A DNA stretch of 64,000 nucleotides, taken from contig WELB01000006.1 in assembly GCA_009602725.1 (NCBI GenBank), positions 384,198 to 448,197 of the forward strand. Reading direction: 5' to 3'. This stretch comes from Spirogloea muscicola. Its lineage: Eukaryota > Streptophyta > Zygnematophyceae > Spirogloeales > Spirogloeaceae. Positions 1 through 14,434 of this stretch are shown here, in pieces. The position numbers and the translations under genes are program-made. Under the pieces are notes generated by a model. That model saw only the letters and a list, made by a program, of their open reading frames with translations, had not been told where the DNA came from and searched no databases. Each line of letters opens with the position of its first letter. Position 1 is the first letter of the stretch.

Positions 1-160
<160 letters not shown>

Positions 161-604
161 CTTCTCGCTCGCCTCCTCATAAGCCACCCCTCTCTCTCCT
201 CTACTCACTCCGTCTCTCTCCACAACACCCTCCCTTGATCCCCACCTAACTCCCTCCTCACGCCCCGTCCCGTCTCACTCGCACTCCTATCTCCCTCCTC
301 CCCTCTCACGCTCTCCTGCCCCCTCTCCTCTCTTCTGAACTGCTGCTCTCCCTCTCTTGCCCTGTTGCTCCCAGCTTTCTCCCTCCCTCCGCTCACGGCG
401 CCAGATCTCTGCCACAGTGCAAAAGTGGTAGCATGATGGAGGGAGAAGCCACAGAGCCGTGCATGGCATCAAGCAGCTCAGCAGCAGCGCCTTGGCGAGA
501 GCCCCGAAACCCACCCGGACGCCACAATCTATGGCGCCTACGGCGATGCTGGCGCTCTGGCTGAGCAGGCACGGCCCGGCAGCGGCACTGGACCACCGGC
601 GACG
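161..604. other. Pyrimidine-rich upstream region of the TDP1-like gene
   Basis: The first half (about 161-400) is strongly C/T-biased on the + strand. The second half becomes GC-rich as the TDP1-like first exon approaches. Short open frames here, such as one from the ATG at 433, stop quickly and show no family resemblance. This is probably promoter and 5' UTR of the downstream gene; I see no recognisable element in it. Confidence 0.5.
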
Positions 605-3600
605 ATGATGCTCCCGCTGAATCGGCGGGGCAGCCACAGCAACGGCAGCAGCGGCGATGAGCTCGTCGACGGCGCCGGAGAAGCCGCAGCCGAGGAGCCG
701 CGCGTCCTGCCCGGCGGCGGCCCCGGGGAGCGCGGCCTCTGCCTCAACCGCCTGCCGCACCTCGGCGGCGTTGGCGACGGCGTCGGCCTGCGCGACCTCC
801 TCGCGCCGCTGGCCGGCCTCGACGCCGTCCTCGTGACCACGCTCGTGTACGACCTTGACTGGTGCGACCCGACTGACCTACTTCACCCTAATTCCTATGA
901 TCACGATGCAAAGCCCACTGAAGTCTCTTAGCCCCAAGACTTCATTGAATCCTGACTGACTTCAGTTTGGTGGCGCTGCCCTCGGCAGCGGCCGCCAAAG
1001 CCAACATTGCCGCAGTGCTGAGCAGCTAATTAACTGGCCGGTAACATTGGAAAACACTTTCAAGATGATTGATATACATAGTAAGACTGAACAAACACGC
1101 AACTCTTGCGAATGAAGTGCTTACGAGCACTTTCTTCTTACGATGGTGGTCATAGCAGGTTCATGGAGCACTGCCGCATCCCGGCGACGCTGCCGATAAC
1201 GGTGGCGGCGCATGGGGACGGCGGACTGGCATGGGAGCCCGACGCGGCAGCCCGCGCGTCGCGGCCTGCGCCGGACAAGTGGCCTCTCCTCAAGCTGCTG
1301 TGCGGGCGCCCCACCATAGGTCCAACCAAGGACTAAGTGTTGCAGTAGATCATGCTTGTGGAATTATCCACTATCCAAGCATCACTAACCTCGATCAGGT
1401 CACACTTTGGGTAATGGATCAGGATTTAGCGGTAGTTAACACATCCATTAGCCATCAGCAGTTACAGAGGTTCGCCTGAGTGCCTAATGGCCAGAGACGG
1501 CGGCTGCTGCGGCGGCGCTTGGCAGGTTTCCGACTTTCCCAGAGGCTCACCGCTTCGGCAGCAGCGGCAGCAATCGCCGTCCGGGCATGGGCTGCCACCA
1601 CCCGAAGCTCCTGCTGCTGCGGCGGCGCGACTGCCTCCGCGTCGTCGTCACGTCCGCCAACCTCACCGCGAGCCAGGTACGGCGGCGTTCCTTCACAACC
1701 GACGCCATGCCCACTTACGCTGCTGCGGCCTCGCTGCAGCTTGACGCCGCAGCCATAGCCGTTGCGGCGGCGGCGCTTGTGGGCAGTGGCTGAACGTAAC
1801 CAACACGGTGTGGTGGCAAGACTTCCCGCGCCAGCCGGCGCCCGATTCGCCGGGTCTCCTTGCCGTCGGCGGCTTCGGCGCCGAGCTCGCGGCCCTGCTG
1901 GCGGCGATGCTCGGCGACTGGCCTGCCGAGGCGGCTTGCTGGGCCGTCGGCCTTGCCAGCTTCGCCTTCGGCGGCGCCGCCGGTGCGCTCGTCGTGTCTG
2001 TGCCTGGCCTGCACCCACCGCCTGTTCCGCCGCTGGACACCGCCGCCTTTGCCGCCGCTGCCCACGACGAGCCCGGTCGCAAGAAGCGCCAACGGCGCGA
2101 CAGGGCAGCAGCAGCAGCGGCAGAGCGGCGCACTGTGCTTGGCGCTGTGGTCACGACGGTTGCCGGCGTGCGCCATGGCTTCAAGCCGGAGGTGGACCCC
2201 AATGGTGCCCGCCTGCGTGCGTTGGCCGCCGCGGCGTCGGCGGCTGGCGGTTGGCGCCGTGCCGGCCTTGAGGAGCTGGTGGTTCGCCGTGTGCGGGGGC
2301 TGCCCGCAGACTCCAACGCCATAGCTCTTGAGCTCGACAGCCCACGTGCTGCTGCAATTGCCCGTGTTGCGAAGGTGTCGCCTGAAAGTACGTCGCCTCC
2401 ATACTACTATCAATCTGATGGCCATCACTAGTGTCATATTTAAGTTGCTCTGCATAATTACAGAAGCAATCAGGGAACCCCACAGTGTCGACTCAGGTAA
2501 AATGCAGAACCTCTAATCTGAGATTCACTCGGCTCATATGGGACTGCTGCTGATTGTGTCTGAGCAAGCCGAAGGACCTCGGCGGTGCTGCAGGTGGCAA
2601 TCGTAGCGGCGGCGGCCGTGTGGCAGAGCTGCGCATTGGGTACCTGCCGCGGGCAATCGCCGCGTGGGCTGCGCCGCTCTGGGATGCTGGGCTCGTGCAG
2701 ATTGCCGCCAGAGCCAGCCTGCGCCAAGTCCTTGCTGCTGCTGCCGGCCGTGCCGAGGCGCATCCCCCGCAGCTCTGCATCTACATCCTCGAGGTACACT
2801 CCGTGCGCAGCTCGCTTGCTGCACCTAGCAGCTTGTAACTATTAGATAACATCAATCCATCACCTTCGACTTCCTTGCTTGCTTTTCTACATGAAGTAAT
2901 TTCTTTGACTTGTGATGCCTACGTTTTCCTTTAGTGAAAGTTCTTTAGAAGAAGCGCATGTCAAGGGTGCCCAAGACCGGACTCTCCACAGGGCCCGCGC
3001 TTCGCGTCGGCGCATGAGGAGCTGGCGACGAGACACGCGCTTGCGTTCGCAGGCCTCCTGCGCTCGCTGCAGCGCCCGCTTGGGCTCTGGCGCCTGCACC
3101 AGGCAAGCACACTGGGCGCAAGACCTCGACAGCTTCTGACAATATCATTCATCTGCATGCTGATCATCTTCACGCCGTATTTCTGTCAAGTACTGTAGAC
3201 GCGATGGTGCTATTATGCATTGAACTGGTGACAGGCATCTGGTTCTTGCCGTGCTTGCCGTGCCGTTCTTACAGTACAGTATGCCGCTATCGAGCTCTCC
3301 GCCTCAATTTGACATCATCCTGGCGGCTGCTGCCATCTCTGAAGTTGCAGGTGCTGAGGTGCCACAAGTGGCCGCAGGAGCTCGAGACAGACTTCCTGTA
3401 CAGTGAGCCCGTGCTCATGGCTGCAAGCGCACGGGCACCAATCAGATAAGATATCCGTATTCGTAAGGTTTACCTCTATCAGGAGCTTGTTTAGAGGCTA
3501 ATGAGATGATTGCGGCGCACTGCTCAGGCTCATCCTCAGTGGGCTCGTCGGTCGACCCGCCCTTCTTGGGGGCATTTGCGGCTGCCGCCGGTCGCCGGCC

Positions 3601-5369
3601 CCCAGCGATGCCTGACAACGACAACGGTAGCGAGAGCGACCCCGAGGCACAGCTCCTCAGCCCCGGTTGCACGCCGCCGCACTACTACTTGCCACTCTTA
3701 AGTCAATTATCCTTAACCATGCCCTGGCCTTGTGTCTTGATGCACCTTGGCAGTGGGGCCACTGGACCCCTGAGCTGGAGGCACGTAGTCCGTCACTTGG
3801 CATCGTGTTTCCGACAATAGACCGGGTGAACGATGCAATGGGGGGTCCATCGGAGTTCTCAGGGCTCTCTTTCTTCACCGAGGTACGTACTCGTCATTCT
3901 TGTCAGTTCCGTGACTAGGGGTTAGGCCCACGATGGCTCATGTACATGCACAGTGCATTACGAAAGATGCACATGTATGATGGTCGTACTGCAGCTCTGT
4001 GTATCAAGAACTGCTGATATGAACCCCGACAACAAGGCATAGACAATAAGTGCAACCCATGTCAACAAGAATGTCTGTACTACTGCACTTGACATCTCCC
4101 AATCAGGATAGAGGAATCCTTTGAGGGCCCAAGATATAAGAATGTAAGAGACAGCAGTATTGCTATTCCATGTGCTCCAATCTGCAGGCCCTTGGTGGGT
4201 GGCTGCTGACAGCCAACCTCCTCCATGATGCCATCCCAAAGCCGCCCGAGCGCAGCGCTGTCCACATGCACGTCAAGGTACAAGCACTCTGCACTTGACC
4301 CCGCGATTATCTACATGAAGGACGGCAGTTATGTGATACTGTAGCCTTCATCTGAGCAATGCTTGTGCCAAAAGTATAATTGGGTGGTTGTCACTTAGTA
4401 ATCTTTTAAAGCAGTCTCCTGGCAAGTCCTGCTAGGTGGCACTGCGGCGCTTCCGGGGCTTTGCCGCCGGGCAGCCGGCATCTGGCTGGGTGTACTGCGG
4501 GTCCCACAACCTCAGCCCCGCAGCCTGGGGCCGGCCGGTCCCAAAGGCGCCGCATTCGCAGTCTTTCGACGGTAAGTTGCTCGCTCTGCCAATGCTGATC
4601 CTACTTTTGCCGCTAATGCCTCCACTCCGAAAGTGGAACGTTTCCTTACAAACCATGATAGTTGGTGGCAGAAGTGCTGTCTATATGCACTCATATTGCC
4701 CATTAGCTCATCTGTAAATACTTGTAGTATAAAGCGTTGATGAAACGAACCAGATTCCCACAGTTAAAGCAGTCATCACACCCATCTGACCCTCTAAGCT
4801 GATGGGACACCATTCTTGCCGCAGCTGGCCCAGAGCGTGTGGCGCTTGGCTCGTGCCTCCACATTCACAACTACGAGGCTGGCATAGTGCTGACTGAGCC
4901 ACCACCACCTCTGCCGACAGACATTGGCAATCAGTGCCACGCCAAGGTTGGTCATGGGCACTTGTGCAGCAGCAGCTCACGGGGCCTCGACCAGATCGCG
5001 CTACCGTTCCAGGTCCCCGCACCCCAGTACAAGCCAGGCGCCCGGCCGGCTTCCTGGCCGGCTGTGCGGCGTGCCATTGCTGGTCAGATCGCCATGATGA
5101 AGGCTAAGCAGGCAACATTATGCTCAACAAAGGCTGTCCACCACGATGCGGCCTCACTGATGCAGCCTGAGGAGCCTGAGGAGCTTGAGGGCAGCAGCGA
5201 AGTGGACAACGGGGATGAGAGCATGCAGGCCACTGCTGCCGCCGCCACCACTGCCGAGGTGGCTCTTGACGAGGATGGCTACGCTGAGCAGCTTTGGACC
5301 AATACAAAGGAAGATGGTGGCAGGCAAACCAGCGAGAGCAACATGACAGATTGCTCCTGCACCCCATAA
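605..5369 (+). CDS. TDP1-beta-like tyrosyl-DNA phosphodiesterase
   Basis: Phospholipase-D superfamily enzyme of the tyrosyl-DNA phosphodiesterase type, which removes topoisomerase adducts from DNA 3' ends; it should act in the nucleus. Readable exons are 605-861, 1159-1299, 1526-1676, 1787-2387, about 2560-2793, about 2950-3105, about 3260-3450, about 3506-3690, about 3741-3882, 4187-4277, 4436-4571 and 4825-5369. The first HKD half is GCHHPKLLLL...TSANLT near 1587-1665. The second is split across an intron: VHMHVK ends exon 4187-4277, and GSHNLS lies near 4500. The family block CSGSSSVGS lies near 3525. VTNTVWWQDFPR (about 1796) and LCLNRL (about 740) match, from memory, the plant TDP1-beta group (Arabidopsis At5g07400) better than classical TDP1. 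No FHA domain was found upstream of the ATG at 605. The tail after about 5100 is acidic and low in complexity. Exons between 2388 and 3700 have uncertain borders. Confidence 0.85.
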
Positions 5370-5872
5370 GATTGGGGGATGGCCAACCAGCCATTATAGC
5401 GCGAGTAACCTCCCATTACCACAAGCCCATAGCAAATCTGGAACAAGCCTTAGCTTATAGTGGCGGCGCATTGCTCAATTGAGCTTGTGATAATGACATA
5501 GCTCACTGTTGTCTTTGGGAGACCCAGACTCTGGTCAAGTTCACTCATGACCACCTCACCCTAAACTGCTCTGCTGCAAATTGGTTGCGTCCAACGCACA
5601 ACGTTTACTGGAGAGGTCGCAAAAGCGAAGGAGACCCTCGCGGCAAGAAACGTGACTCTTAGCCATGGAGCGAAATCAAGTTCTAGATGTGGTACAGTGA
5701 AAGTAGATGTCAGCCAATGCAACCTAACCCTCGACCGGAAGGATGCGCAGTGCCGGCGTCGCATTGTCTGTGAAGAGCTGGTGCGGCTTCCGCCGGGTCA
5801 ACGGGCCATGAACATTTAGTAGCTGCAGGCAGCAGTTAGAAAGATCATTAGCTCAATAGGCACATCACAGCC
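5370..5872. other. Convergent 3' region between TDP1-like and RPL10 genes
   Basis: About 500 bases between two genes that end toward each other. It should contain both 3' UTRs. I see no convincing open frame, RNA gene or repeat here. Confidence 0.5.
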
Positions 5873-7605
<1,733 letters not shown>

Positions 7606-8025
7606 GACGGCGGCGGCGTCTGCGGCGGAAGACGCGGCGGCGGCTGCGGCGAGCTTCGCGGCGGCCTCGGCGGGCCGAGGGCTTTGGCTATGGCCGGGGG
7701 GGGGGCGGGGGGGTTAGGGTTTCTAAACCTCCCTCCTCCCTCCTCCCTCCTCCCTCCTCCCTCCTTCCCCGCAGCAGCGCGCTTCCAGAAAGCGGGGGGA
7801 GGAGATGGGCTTAACGCCGCCACCTGTACTGTCCGATCTCCTGCATCGACGGCAGGCCAACAGCGTCGGGCTCCAACGCCGGCACCGTCGGAACCAACGT
7901 TGTGTGAAGACGGCCACTACGCTGTTCCGTCGACCAAGCCACCCAGGAAAAGAAAGCCGGTCCGGCTTCTGAGCAGGAGGATTTAAGAAAGACATCTAAT
8001 GGCCCCCGCGCTTGCTTCCTTCACA

Positions 8026-8175
8026 GAAGCGCGGCCAGATTGACTGGTGGCTGGGAAAGGCCAGCCCAAAGGAATTGACAAGGTCTGAAGGAGCCGGAGT
8101 ACGAAGGACTAGGACTAAGACACCAGCAGGGAACGCTCAGTAACCTCTAGTCAGGAGAATGCAAGTCTGAGTTGC
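8026..8175. repeat. Interspersed repeat A, long form, copy 1
   Basis: About 150 bases that recur with roughly 90% identity at 43293-43440. The shared segment runs from GAAGCGCGGCCAGATTGACT to GTCTGAGT. It contains a GGCTGGG...CCAGCCC hairpin, followed by the motif ACAAGGTCTGAAGGAGC. Shorter relatives of this hairpin occur about fifteen times in the window. No open frame spans it, so a SINE or MITE-like element is the likeliest explanation. Confidence 0.8.
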
Positions 8176-8302
8176 TTCCTTCCGGTTGCTATATGGGCGC
8201 GGGGCTTGGCTCCTCCATATCTTCAATCCCCCACAGTAGTTTGCGTGATGCATGTGCTTGCGGCTGCTGACCTGGGGTACTGAGCAGGCACCCTTAGTGC
8301 TC

Positions 8303-8365
8303 TCTACATTTTCCGGCTCCTTCGGACCTGGTTCACTCTTTTCTGGGCTGACTTTTCACCACGCA
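8303..8365. repeat. Hairpin repeat, short form
   Basis: The reverse-complement orientation of the hairpin family: GGCTCCTTCGGACCTGGTTC followed by TTTTCTGGGCTGACTTTTCA. It lacks the outer parts of the 150-base copy that lies just upstream. Confidence 0.6.
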
Positions 8366-9411
8366 TCATCGGCATTCCATCGACCACCGCATTGCCCCAA
8401 CAGCTGCAACAACAGCCTCGAAAGCAGGTAACAAAGGGGCTCCCCCTGCTGCTTTCTGGACCGTATGAACTGTGGGCTGGCGGGTGCAGCCCTCGGCCCT
8501 TTGGGAGAGCTGCTTCTTTGAAAGCTGTGGCGAACAATGACTACTTGCACCAATTTAAGGCCAGACAACCAGCGAATTCGGCCCTCGTGCCGTGTAGCCA
8601 GAGGGCCAAGCGGCCGTGCCTTGCAGAACTGGGAAGGTGTCTGTGACTTGGTGGCCTCAAATAAGATTCAGAGGCTTGTCCTCCAAGATGGCAGACACCG
8701 CAAAGGCATGTACTCCAGCGAGTGAACAGAAATAGAAGGCACAGACAAGGGTTGGGGCGTAAGCAAAGTGCCGATGAGGGAAGAGCAAACCAGCTGTCAA
8801 CACGACATCTCCCTGGTCGTCCTTTGTGCATGATAAATGGAACCAGGTCATTGACTTGACCGCATGCAAATAATGCACGCCCTCGAGTCTTTGAAAGACA
8901 GTCGATGACCGTGCACTGATGTAGGCAATACAACAAGAGTACACAACATGCAATGTGCACACTCTATACGCCAGGCTTTCAGCCATGTTAAGAAACGAAC
9001 AAGCGAACAATCAACTATTCTGATAGCTACCTGGGACCAATTGCCAGTACCAGAAAGCGAGTTGTTCCAGAGGAGAGTGGCGAAATAACAGTGGCAAATT
9101 TACGAGTTGGTCACTTTGCGCACCCTCTGGAAAGGAGGTCACCTGTGGGGGTTTAGTCTACAGTTCCAAAGTTTCAAAACGCCCAAGTTGCGGAAAAATT
9201 AAAAGCCAATTAATGAGGCCCACCAATTCACCTTATATGTACTTCCAGCATCACATCTGTGCCATCAGAACAATATCACTGTCACGAGAGGAAAAGAAGC
9301 AGCACTTGTGCAACTCAAGGACAAAGAAGCTGCTGGCATGCACTTTGACTGAGGCATACCTGAAGCTAGAATCAAATATTGGATGGAGCTCAACTCGTAC
9401 TTCAGCAACCT

Positions 9412-12400
9412 CTAGAAAAGCCAGTGCTTCTTTTTCTTCGGGTCATTGTCAATGGGCGCTTGCTCTGCAGCAAATGAAAACCCATCCACAACGTCAGGCA
9501 GTAACTAAGTCAACGGTACTGCTACCTGCAATACAATAGAGAGGCCTTCAGCAAGCAAGGCTGCGTGATCAGATCTAACTCTTACCTCCTGGAAGGTAGA
9601 TGGAGTTGTAGTGGATCTCCGCCCAAAAGCTCAGCCAAATTTCTGCAAATAAAGTTGCACACACAGGTACTTAAGCATAATCCTGGCTTGAAGCATCCAA
9701 AATCTAATATCTAATCTGTGCTCATCTCCCCCACTTATTACATTTTACAATCTGTAGTCAATGCACACATGCAGTGCAGCTGTCAGCTCACCATGATCAG
9801 ACTGCGCCAAGCGGGGTGAGATCTCAACGAAGCACTGGTCCTTGAATGACGTGACCAAGGACACCTTCACGCCCCACTAGCCACCACCAAGCAGCATGCC
9901 AAAAGGATCAGACTCATACACAGCTACACCAACAGTCAGTATAGTAAACACTAGCCAGGTTACCTCGTGACAGCAATTATGCTACCTGACAAGTGCTCTT
10001 CCAAGTTACCTCAAATGCCCTGCAATGCCTTTTCAGTCAACTACCCCAAACTGCCTGACCCTAGATTGCATATAGTCAAACAATGCTAAGCTCAATGGCA
10101 CCCTCTTACGTGGTCTGCCGCAGCTTGCAGCGTCACATGGTCACCCCATTCACCACTCCTGAGCAACACAAATTCACGTTGAAACGCTTCTTTTCTCATT
10201 ACATCATCGATGCAACCATGGCACATTCCTCTCATTACCGGCAATCTAGCAATGGCAGTAGTCTACTTGGATTAATTCTGGTGTTAATGTCAAAGATACT
10301 GTGACAAACAGCACACACTTGCCCATCTTCTTCACATAGTCGCTGAACTTTCCAGGGACGTGCTCACTGTACCGCTCAGGGTGGTTCTTCATCTGCACAG
10401 CAACACAGATGATGGCCAAATGTCCTCTGCTGTTAATAAAAGCTTGCCCTTTTGTACTAATGTGGCACCCTGTGTAAGGGATTATATTGAGTTGATCTGA
10501 CGGCAATAAGCTCTGTTAGAGCTCTCCCTAACGTGTGACACATCATCAAACAGTCATCAAGAGGTCTTTAATCTATAATTGCTCTCAACTAAATCAATGG
10601 ACATCAAAGGGAGGGTGCACGGTACCTCAGTCACTATTGCCTTCCTCACGAATTTGTGGTGCTCTGGCGACCCGTAGAGCTGGTCTGATAGAGCGCGGAA
10701 CTGCAGGCAGCAGAGTCCATTGGCACAGCAAAGGCCGTCTGCTTAGCCTTTGACAGCTCGACTTGCTATCTGAAACACCTGTTGTTTCTTGTGGCCAACT
10801 CCTGTCAACTGAGCATAAGCACGCAATTATGCACCTGGCAATTCCCATCCCCAGGAATCTGCCGCTCTTTGAGGCCGTAAATGCACAGCCTGTTTGCACA
10901 ATAGCACCGATATGACTGGCTCAGTCATTGCTCATGTATCTGATGACATCTAGCAATAAAAGCAGTACCATCTGATTGCCGGCAGATATGGTTAGACATC
11001 TCATTGAGCTCAAACCTTTCAAGTGGAGTCTAAGTTCATGGTCGCTATTGATCAGATGAACTAAGTGGAGCAGGTTACAATACTTCAGTGCGGGTGAAAG
11101 GATGCAACGAAATTTGGCATTGCAGAGCACAGCAGCAGTAGGCCTCCCACCTCTCAAGCAGCCGCTGGTGGTCTACACTGATGTCGTCGTCGTGCGGCAG
11201 TATGCCGGAGTTGGTCCGCAAGATGAGCTGCATTAGACCCATTGCCATCGCAAACCGCGATGTCGGCATGTCAGCAGCAGGAGGGGCAACGCAGCCACCA
11301 GACAGGCATTCGAAGCCTGGAAGAGACCGCCGGGAAGGCGCTGACCGGCGACGGCTGCGCGAGCCCGAGGCGGGCTGCCAGGTCGCCGCTGGCCGCCGAC
11401 GCCAGGGGCCGGCCAGGCGGCTGCGGTGCGGAGGCGAGTTCCTCGGCCTGCAGGTCCGCAGCGAGGCTGGCGTCCTCCTCCTCCTGCGCAGCCTTGTCCG
11501 CCGGTCTGGGCAGCGGCAACATCTCATGGCTGCGGCCTTGGTCCTGAGCGCCCGCGTAGCTCGCATCGCCAGCCGGCTGGTGGTGGTAGTGGTAGTCGAC
11601 GCCGCCATGCAGCTCGCTGTCACCGACCGGAACGTCCTCCAGTTCCAGCGGCTGCCGCGGCAGCCCGGCAGCGGCTCCGGCGGCATTGCCAGCGCCTGCG
11701 CCGGCGTACGCATCAAAGGCCTCCCAGTGCGGCGGCGCGCCCGGAAAGTNTAGAGCTCCGCCACCATGCCCAATGGGGCGACTGTCCGTTGCAGATAGCA
11801 AGCCCGTCGGCCGATGCAGCGGGTGAGGATGGCCAACGCCAGCTGCGTGTCCCCAAGGAGGGGAAGGGAAGGGAAGGGGGCGAGGTGTTTTTGAAGGCGT
11901 TCCCGCAAGTCCACCGCCACGTGAGCTGGTGTACCGAAGGGGACCTTGAGGATGGCCAGCCCATTGGCAGGGGTCTGACAGCCGTGGGGGAGCTGAAGGT
12001 TGGCAGGGAGACCCCGTGGGGACCAGGCCACGCTCTTGGACGGGCAAACCCGCAGGCCCATCAGGTCCAATTCGCGAACGAGCAAGGGGTAAGCCGCCAT
12101 GACTTCAGCTGGAGGTCCAATGATGTGTGTGTCATCCGCGTAGGAAGGGAAGAGGAGGTTTGGGTGTTGGCTCTGGGTGCGCCGAATAGCCCGGCAATGT
12201 GCCAACGCAAACAGGATTGGGCTAAGGGGATCCCCCTGGCGTGTGCCAGAAGATGACCACAGCGTCTTCCAAGACTCTCCGGCTTGCCACAGCAGCCGCC
12301 CTGGGCGTCCATAGGCCATGAGGAAGAAGGGTATAAGGGAAGGGAAGTGGTCGCGCAGCTCCTCCATAACGACGCTGCGCTCCACTGTGTTAAAGGCGTT

Positions 12401-14287
12401 AGTGATATCCAGCCCAAGGACCATCATTGAAGGGTCCACGTCGAGAGCGGCCTGGATGCCGTGGACGAGGGCCTCCGCCCCGCAGGACATGCCAGCACCA
12501 AATTGGTGGGGTGATAGATGGCTGGTCAGCTGGGGTTTCAGCTCGCTGCACACGGCCTTTGATACCAGCCGCATGACAACCTCCGTCATCGCAATGGGTC
12601 TCACTCCGCCTGTTGGCTTTGCAAGGGCTAGCAGGTGGCTGGAGTTTAAGGCATCGGCAATGCGTGGTGGAATGGCAGCCCTGGCGATGTGCCGGCAGGT
12701 GGACAGGAACAGGGAGAAGCTCCTCTCATCCCCATCAAGAAATAGGTCCTGTAGATGCTCAAAGAGCCATCCAGAAGGGCCTCCAGACACCATCCGGGGG
12801 GCTTTGGTCAGGGCCACACGGAGCGCCTCTGCCGATAGGTCAAGAGGATTGGGGAGCTCGCCGGCCCAGGGCTCAAGGGGGTGTTGTGGAGGGGGGTGGA
12901 GCTTTCGCAAGATAGCCTCTGTGGCGTCGTTGGTAGTAGCCAGGGGGTCAGGGCAAAGGGCCTGAGCGGCCCGGGAAAGTTTTCCTGCCCTGCCAAAGCG
13001 TCTTGCGCGCGCTAAAATGCCAGCTGTGGACTGTTGAGAGGGCTGGTTGACTGATCCATTGCGCGCCCACCGCTGCGAGAGCATGACCCGACCAGCTGCT
13101 GCACGCTGCTGAGCCAACTCCTCCCATTTTCCACTTAGAAATTTTTGCCAGTCTGTCTTGGAAAGTCTTGCGGCCTCCGAAAGAGGGAAGATGGCCAAGA
13201 ACAAGCTTGGGGAAAAGCATGTACAAGGCCCAGGCCGCCTCGTCCATAGAGTCCGCTTCGATGCGAGCAAGGTAAGTTGTAAGAACCTTGATGCACTCAC
13301 GACGTGCCCATCTGGGAACGTGCGTAGGTTTTGGATGCCGTCAGGGATGAGGAGGGAGGTGAGGTCCACTGTGGCAGCCCAATGCCAGCTCTCTGAAGAA
13401 GGGGGTGGTGGAGGCCGGACGGTGCCCGGCACATGTGAACTTGCTGCCAGCTCCAGCTGATTCTGGCGATTGTGGCAGTGACAGGCATGGACTGGCAGCC
13501 CTCTCGTGCGGAATCGTTGCTGGCACACTGGGCAGGGGACTCTCTGGTCTGGAGCATTTGGGAGGCCCGCGTGGACTGGTCTCGGGTCGTGAGACCGACC
13601 CTGCTGATGGGGAGGTCGTACGTGATGGTCACCAGCTGGATGGCGTCTCATGACAGCAGGTTGAGGCAGCAAGGGAGAAAAAGGTACGGGAAGGGGAGGT
13701 AGAGGAGGCAATGGTGGCGGCGGCGGCACTGCTGGTGGTGGTGGTGGTGGTGGTGGTGGTGTTGGTGGTGGTGGTGGTGGCTCCGGGGCAGGGACTGGTG
13801 AAGGCAATGGTGAATGCACGGCTGGAGCTTGGGGAAGAGATGGGCGTTGCCTTCGAATTGAGAGTAGATGCAGCAGACTTCGCGGCCGGCAGGGAAGAGG
13901 GCCCGTCCGCAGTAGAGGAGTCGCTTGACTGTGCCGGGCTGATGACAATTCCGACTCGGGGGTCCATGTTGAGGGCCTCGGACTCTGCATCCGAGGAGGC
14001 CGAGCCGGGGTCCGCAAGCCGAGCCATCTCATCAGGAGCAGGGACTGAAGGGACTGCAGGGAGGGGCTCGGGCTCCATAGCCGTCGTCGGGGAGGAGCGT
14101 GAAGAAGCTGAAGAAGCTGAAAGGGGGGTTGAAGGAGTGGGAAGGTCGGCCACTAAGGCAATGGCAGCCCTCGTTGCAGCAGTCGAGCTGCGGGTGCGGT
14201 AAGGGNGCTAGCTGCTAAGAAGGTCCTGGCGGCGTCCTCCTGGACACCGGCGCCAGTGGCGGCGGCGGCGGCGAAGGCGGCGGCGGA

Positions 14288-14325
<38 letters not shown>

Positions 14326-14434
14326 GGGTGTGAGAGTAGCGCCTGGGAGCGGGAGACGGGCAATTCGGAGCCAGAAATCTGACAATGGCCAGAGCGCGGG
14401 CCGAATCTGACAATGGCCAGAGTGCGGGCTGCAC
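9412..14434 (-). CDS. OTU-family deubiquitinase
   Basis: Ovarian-tumour-type cysteine protease that should cleave ubiquitin chains. Minus-strand exons with consistent phase: 10889-10835 (LKERQIPGDGNCQ, with catalytic Cys in GDGNC), 10700-10626 (FRALSDQLYGS), 10392-10319 (MKNHPERYSEHVPGKF), 10158-10110 (SGEWGDHVTLQAAAD), 9876-9792 (GVKVSLVTSFKDQC), 9642-9586 (EIWLSFWAEIHYNS, with catalytic His) and 9464-9412, ending KKKKHWLF, a tail I associate with plant OTU enzymes. Upstream, an exon ending at 11151 reads ISVDHQRLLER. Before it, a low-complexity acidic frame runs from 11749 to about 11275. A probable N-terminal piece, rich in alanine, lies at 14434-14207. A reverse-transcriptase segment separates 11749 from 14207. 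The exact splice between about 11260 and 11350 is unresolved. Confidence 0.88.
11750..11750. other. Single undetermined base at LINE/OTU junction
   Basis: One N marks the exact point where reverse-transcriptase coding stops and OTU N-terminal coding resumes on the minus strand. A second single N at 14206 marks the other end. Single Ns at both ends suggest assembly joins. Confidence 0.9.
11751..14205 (-). mobile_element. Non-LTR retrotransposon (LINE) fragment with reverse transcriptase
   Basis: One open frame starting at 14032 reads through to the single N at 11750. In order it carries a proline-rich low-complexity region, a zinc-knuckle-like CPVC...HACHCH motif near 13480, and a reverse-transcriptase domain. 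Visible RT motifs are KPTGGVRPIAM (about 12600), LGLDITNAFNTV (about 12400), GTRQGDPLSPILF (about 12220) and YADDTHI (about 12130). There is no LTR, integrase or visible endonuclease. The RT is cut short at 11750, before any C-terminal domain. The zinc finger plus RT suggests an R2/NeSL-like group, but the clade is uncertain. It lies in the same orientation as the host OTU gene and inside it. Confidence 0.85.
14206..14206. other. Single undetermined base at upstream LINE/OTU junction
   Basis: This N separates the alanine-rich frame ending ARTFLAAS (minus strand) from the LINE segment. Leaving out 11751-14205 and one N would put ARTFLAAS in frame with the FPGAPPHWEAF stretch that starts at 11749. 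Confidence 0.9.
14250..14330. repeat. GGC/GCC triplet repeat
   Basis: An interrupted GGC repeat. On the minus strand it encodes an alanine run in the putative first exon of the OTU gene. Confidence 0.85.

Larger units (their letters stand above)
7606..9411. other. Intergenic region between RPL10 and OTU genes
   Basis: 7606-7730 is very GC-rich, with a poly-G/C run near 7695-7715 and then CCT triplet repeats to about 7770. It is probably the RPL10 promoter and 5' UTR. From 7990 to 8370 there are two copies of interspersed hairpin repeats, listed separately. 8400-9411 holds the OTU 3' UTR and otherwise nothing I can support. Confidence 0.5.

Noticed and set aside
1693-2455. Long minus-strand frames over the TDP1-like gene
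   Set aside because: They are antisense by-products of GC-rich coding sequence, with Arg/Ala-rich nonsense composition; the + strand carries the family motifs.
11075-14032. A 985-residue open frame as one protein
   Set aside because: It is a fusion by chance of a LINE reverse-transcriptase frame (11751-14032) with OTU exon sequence and intron read-through (11075-11300), crossing an N.
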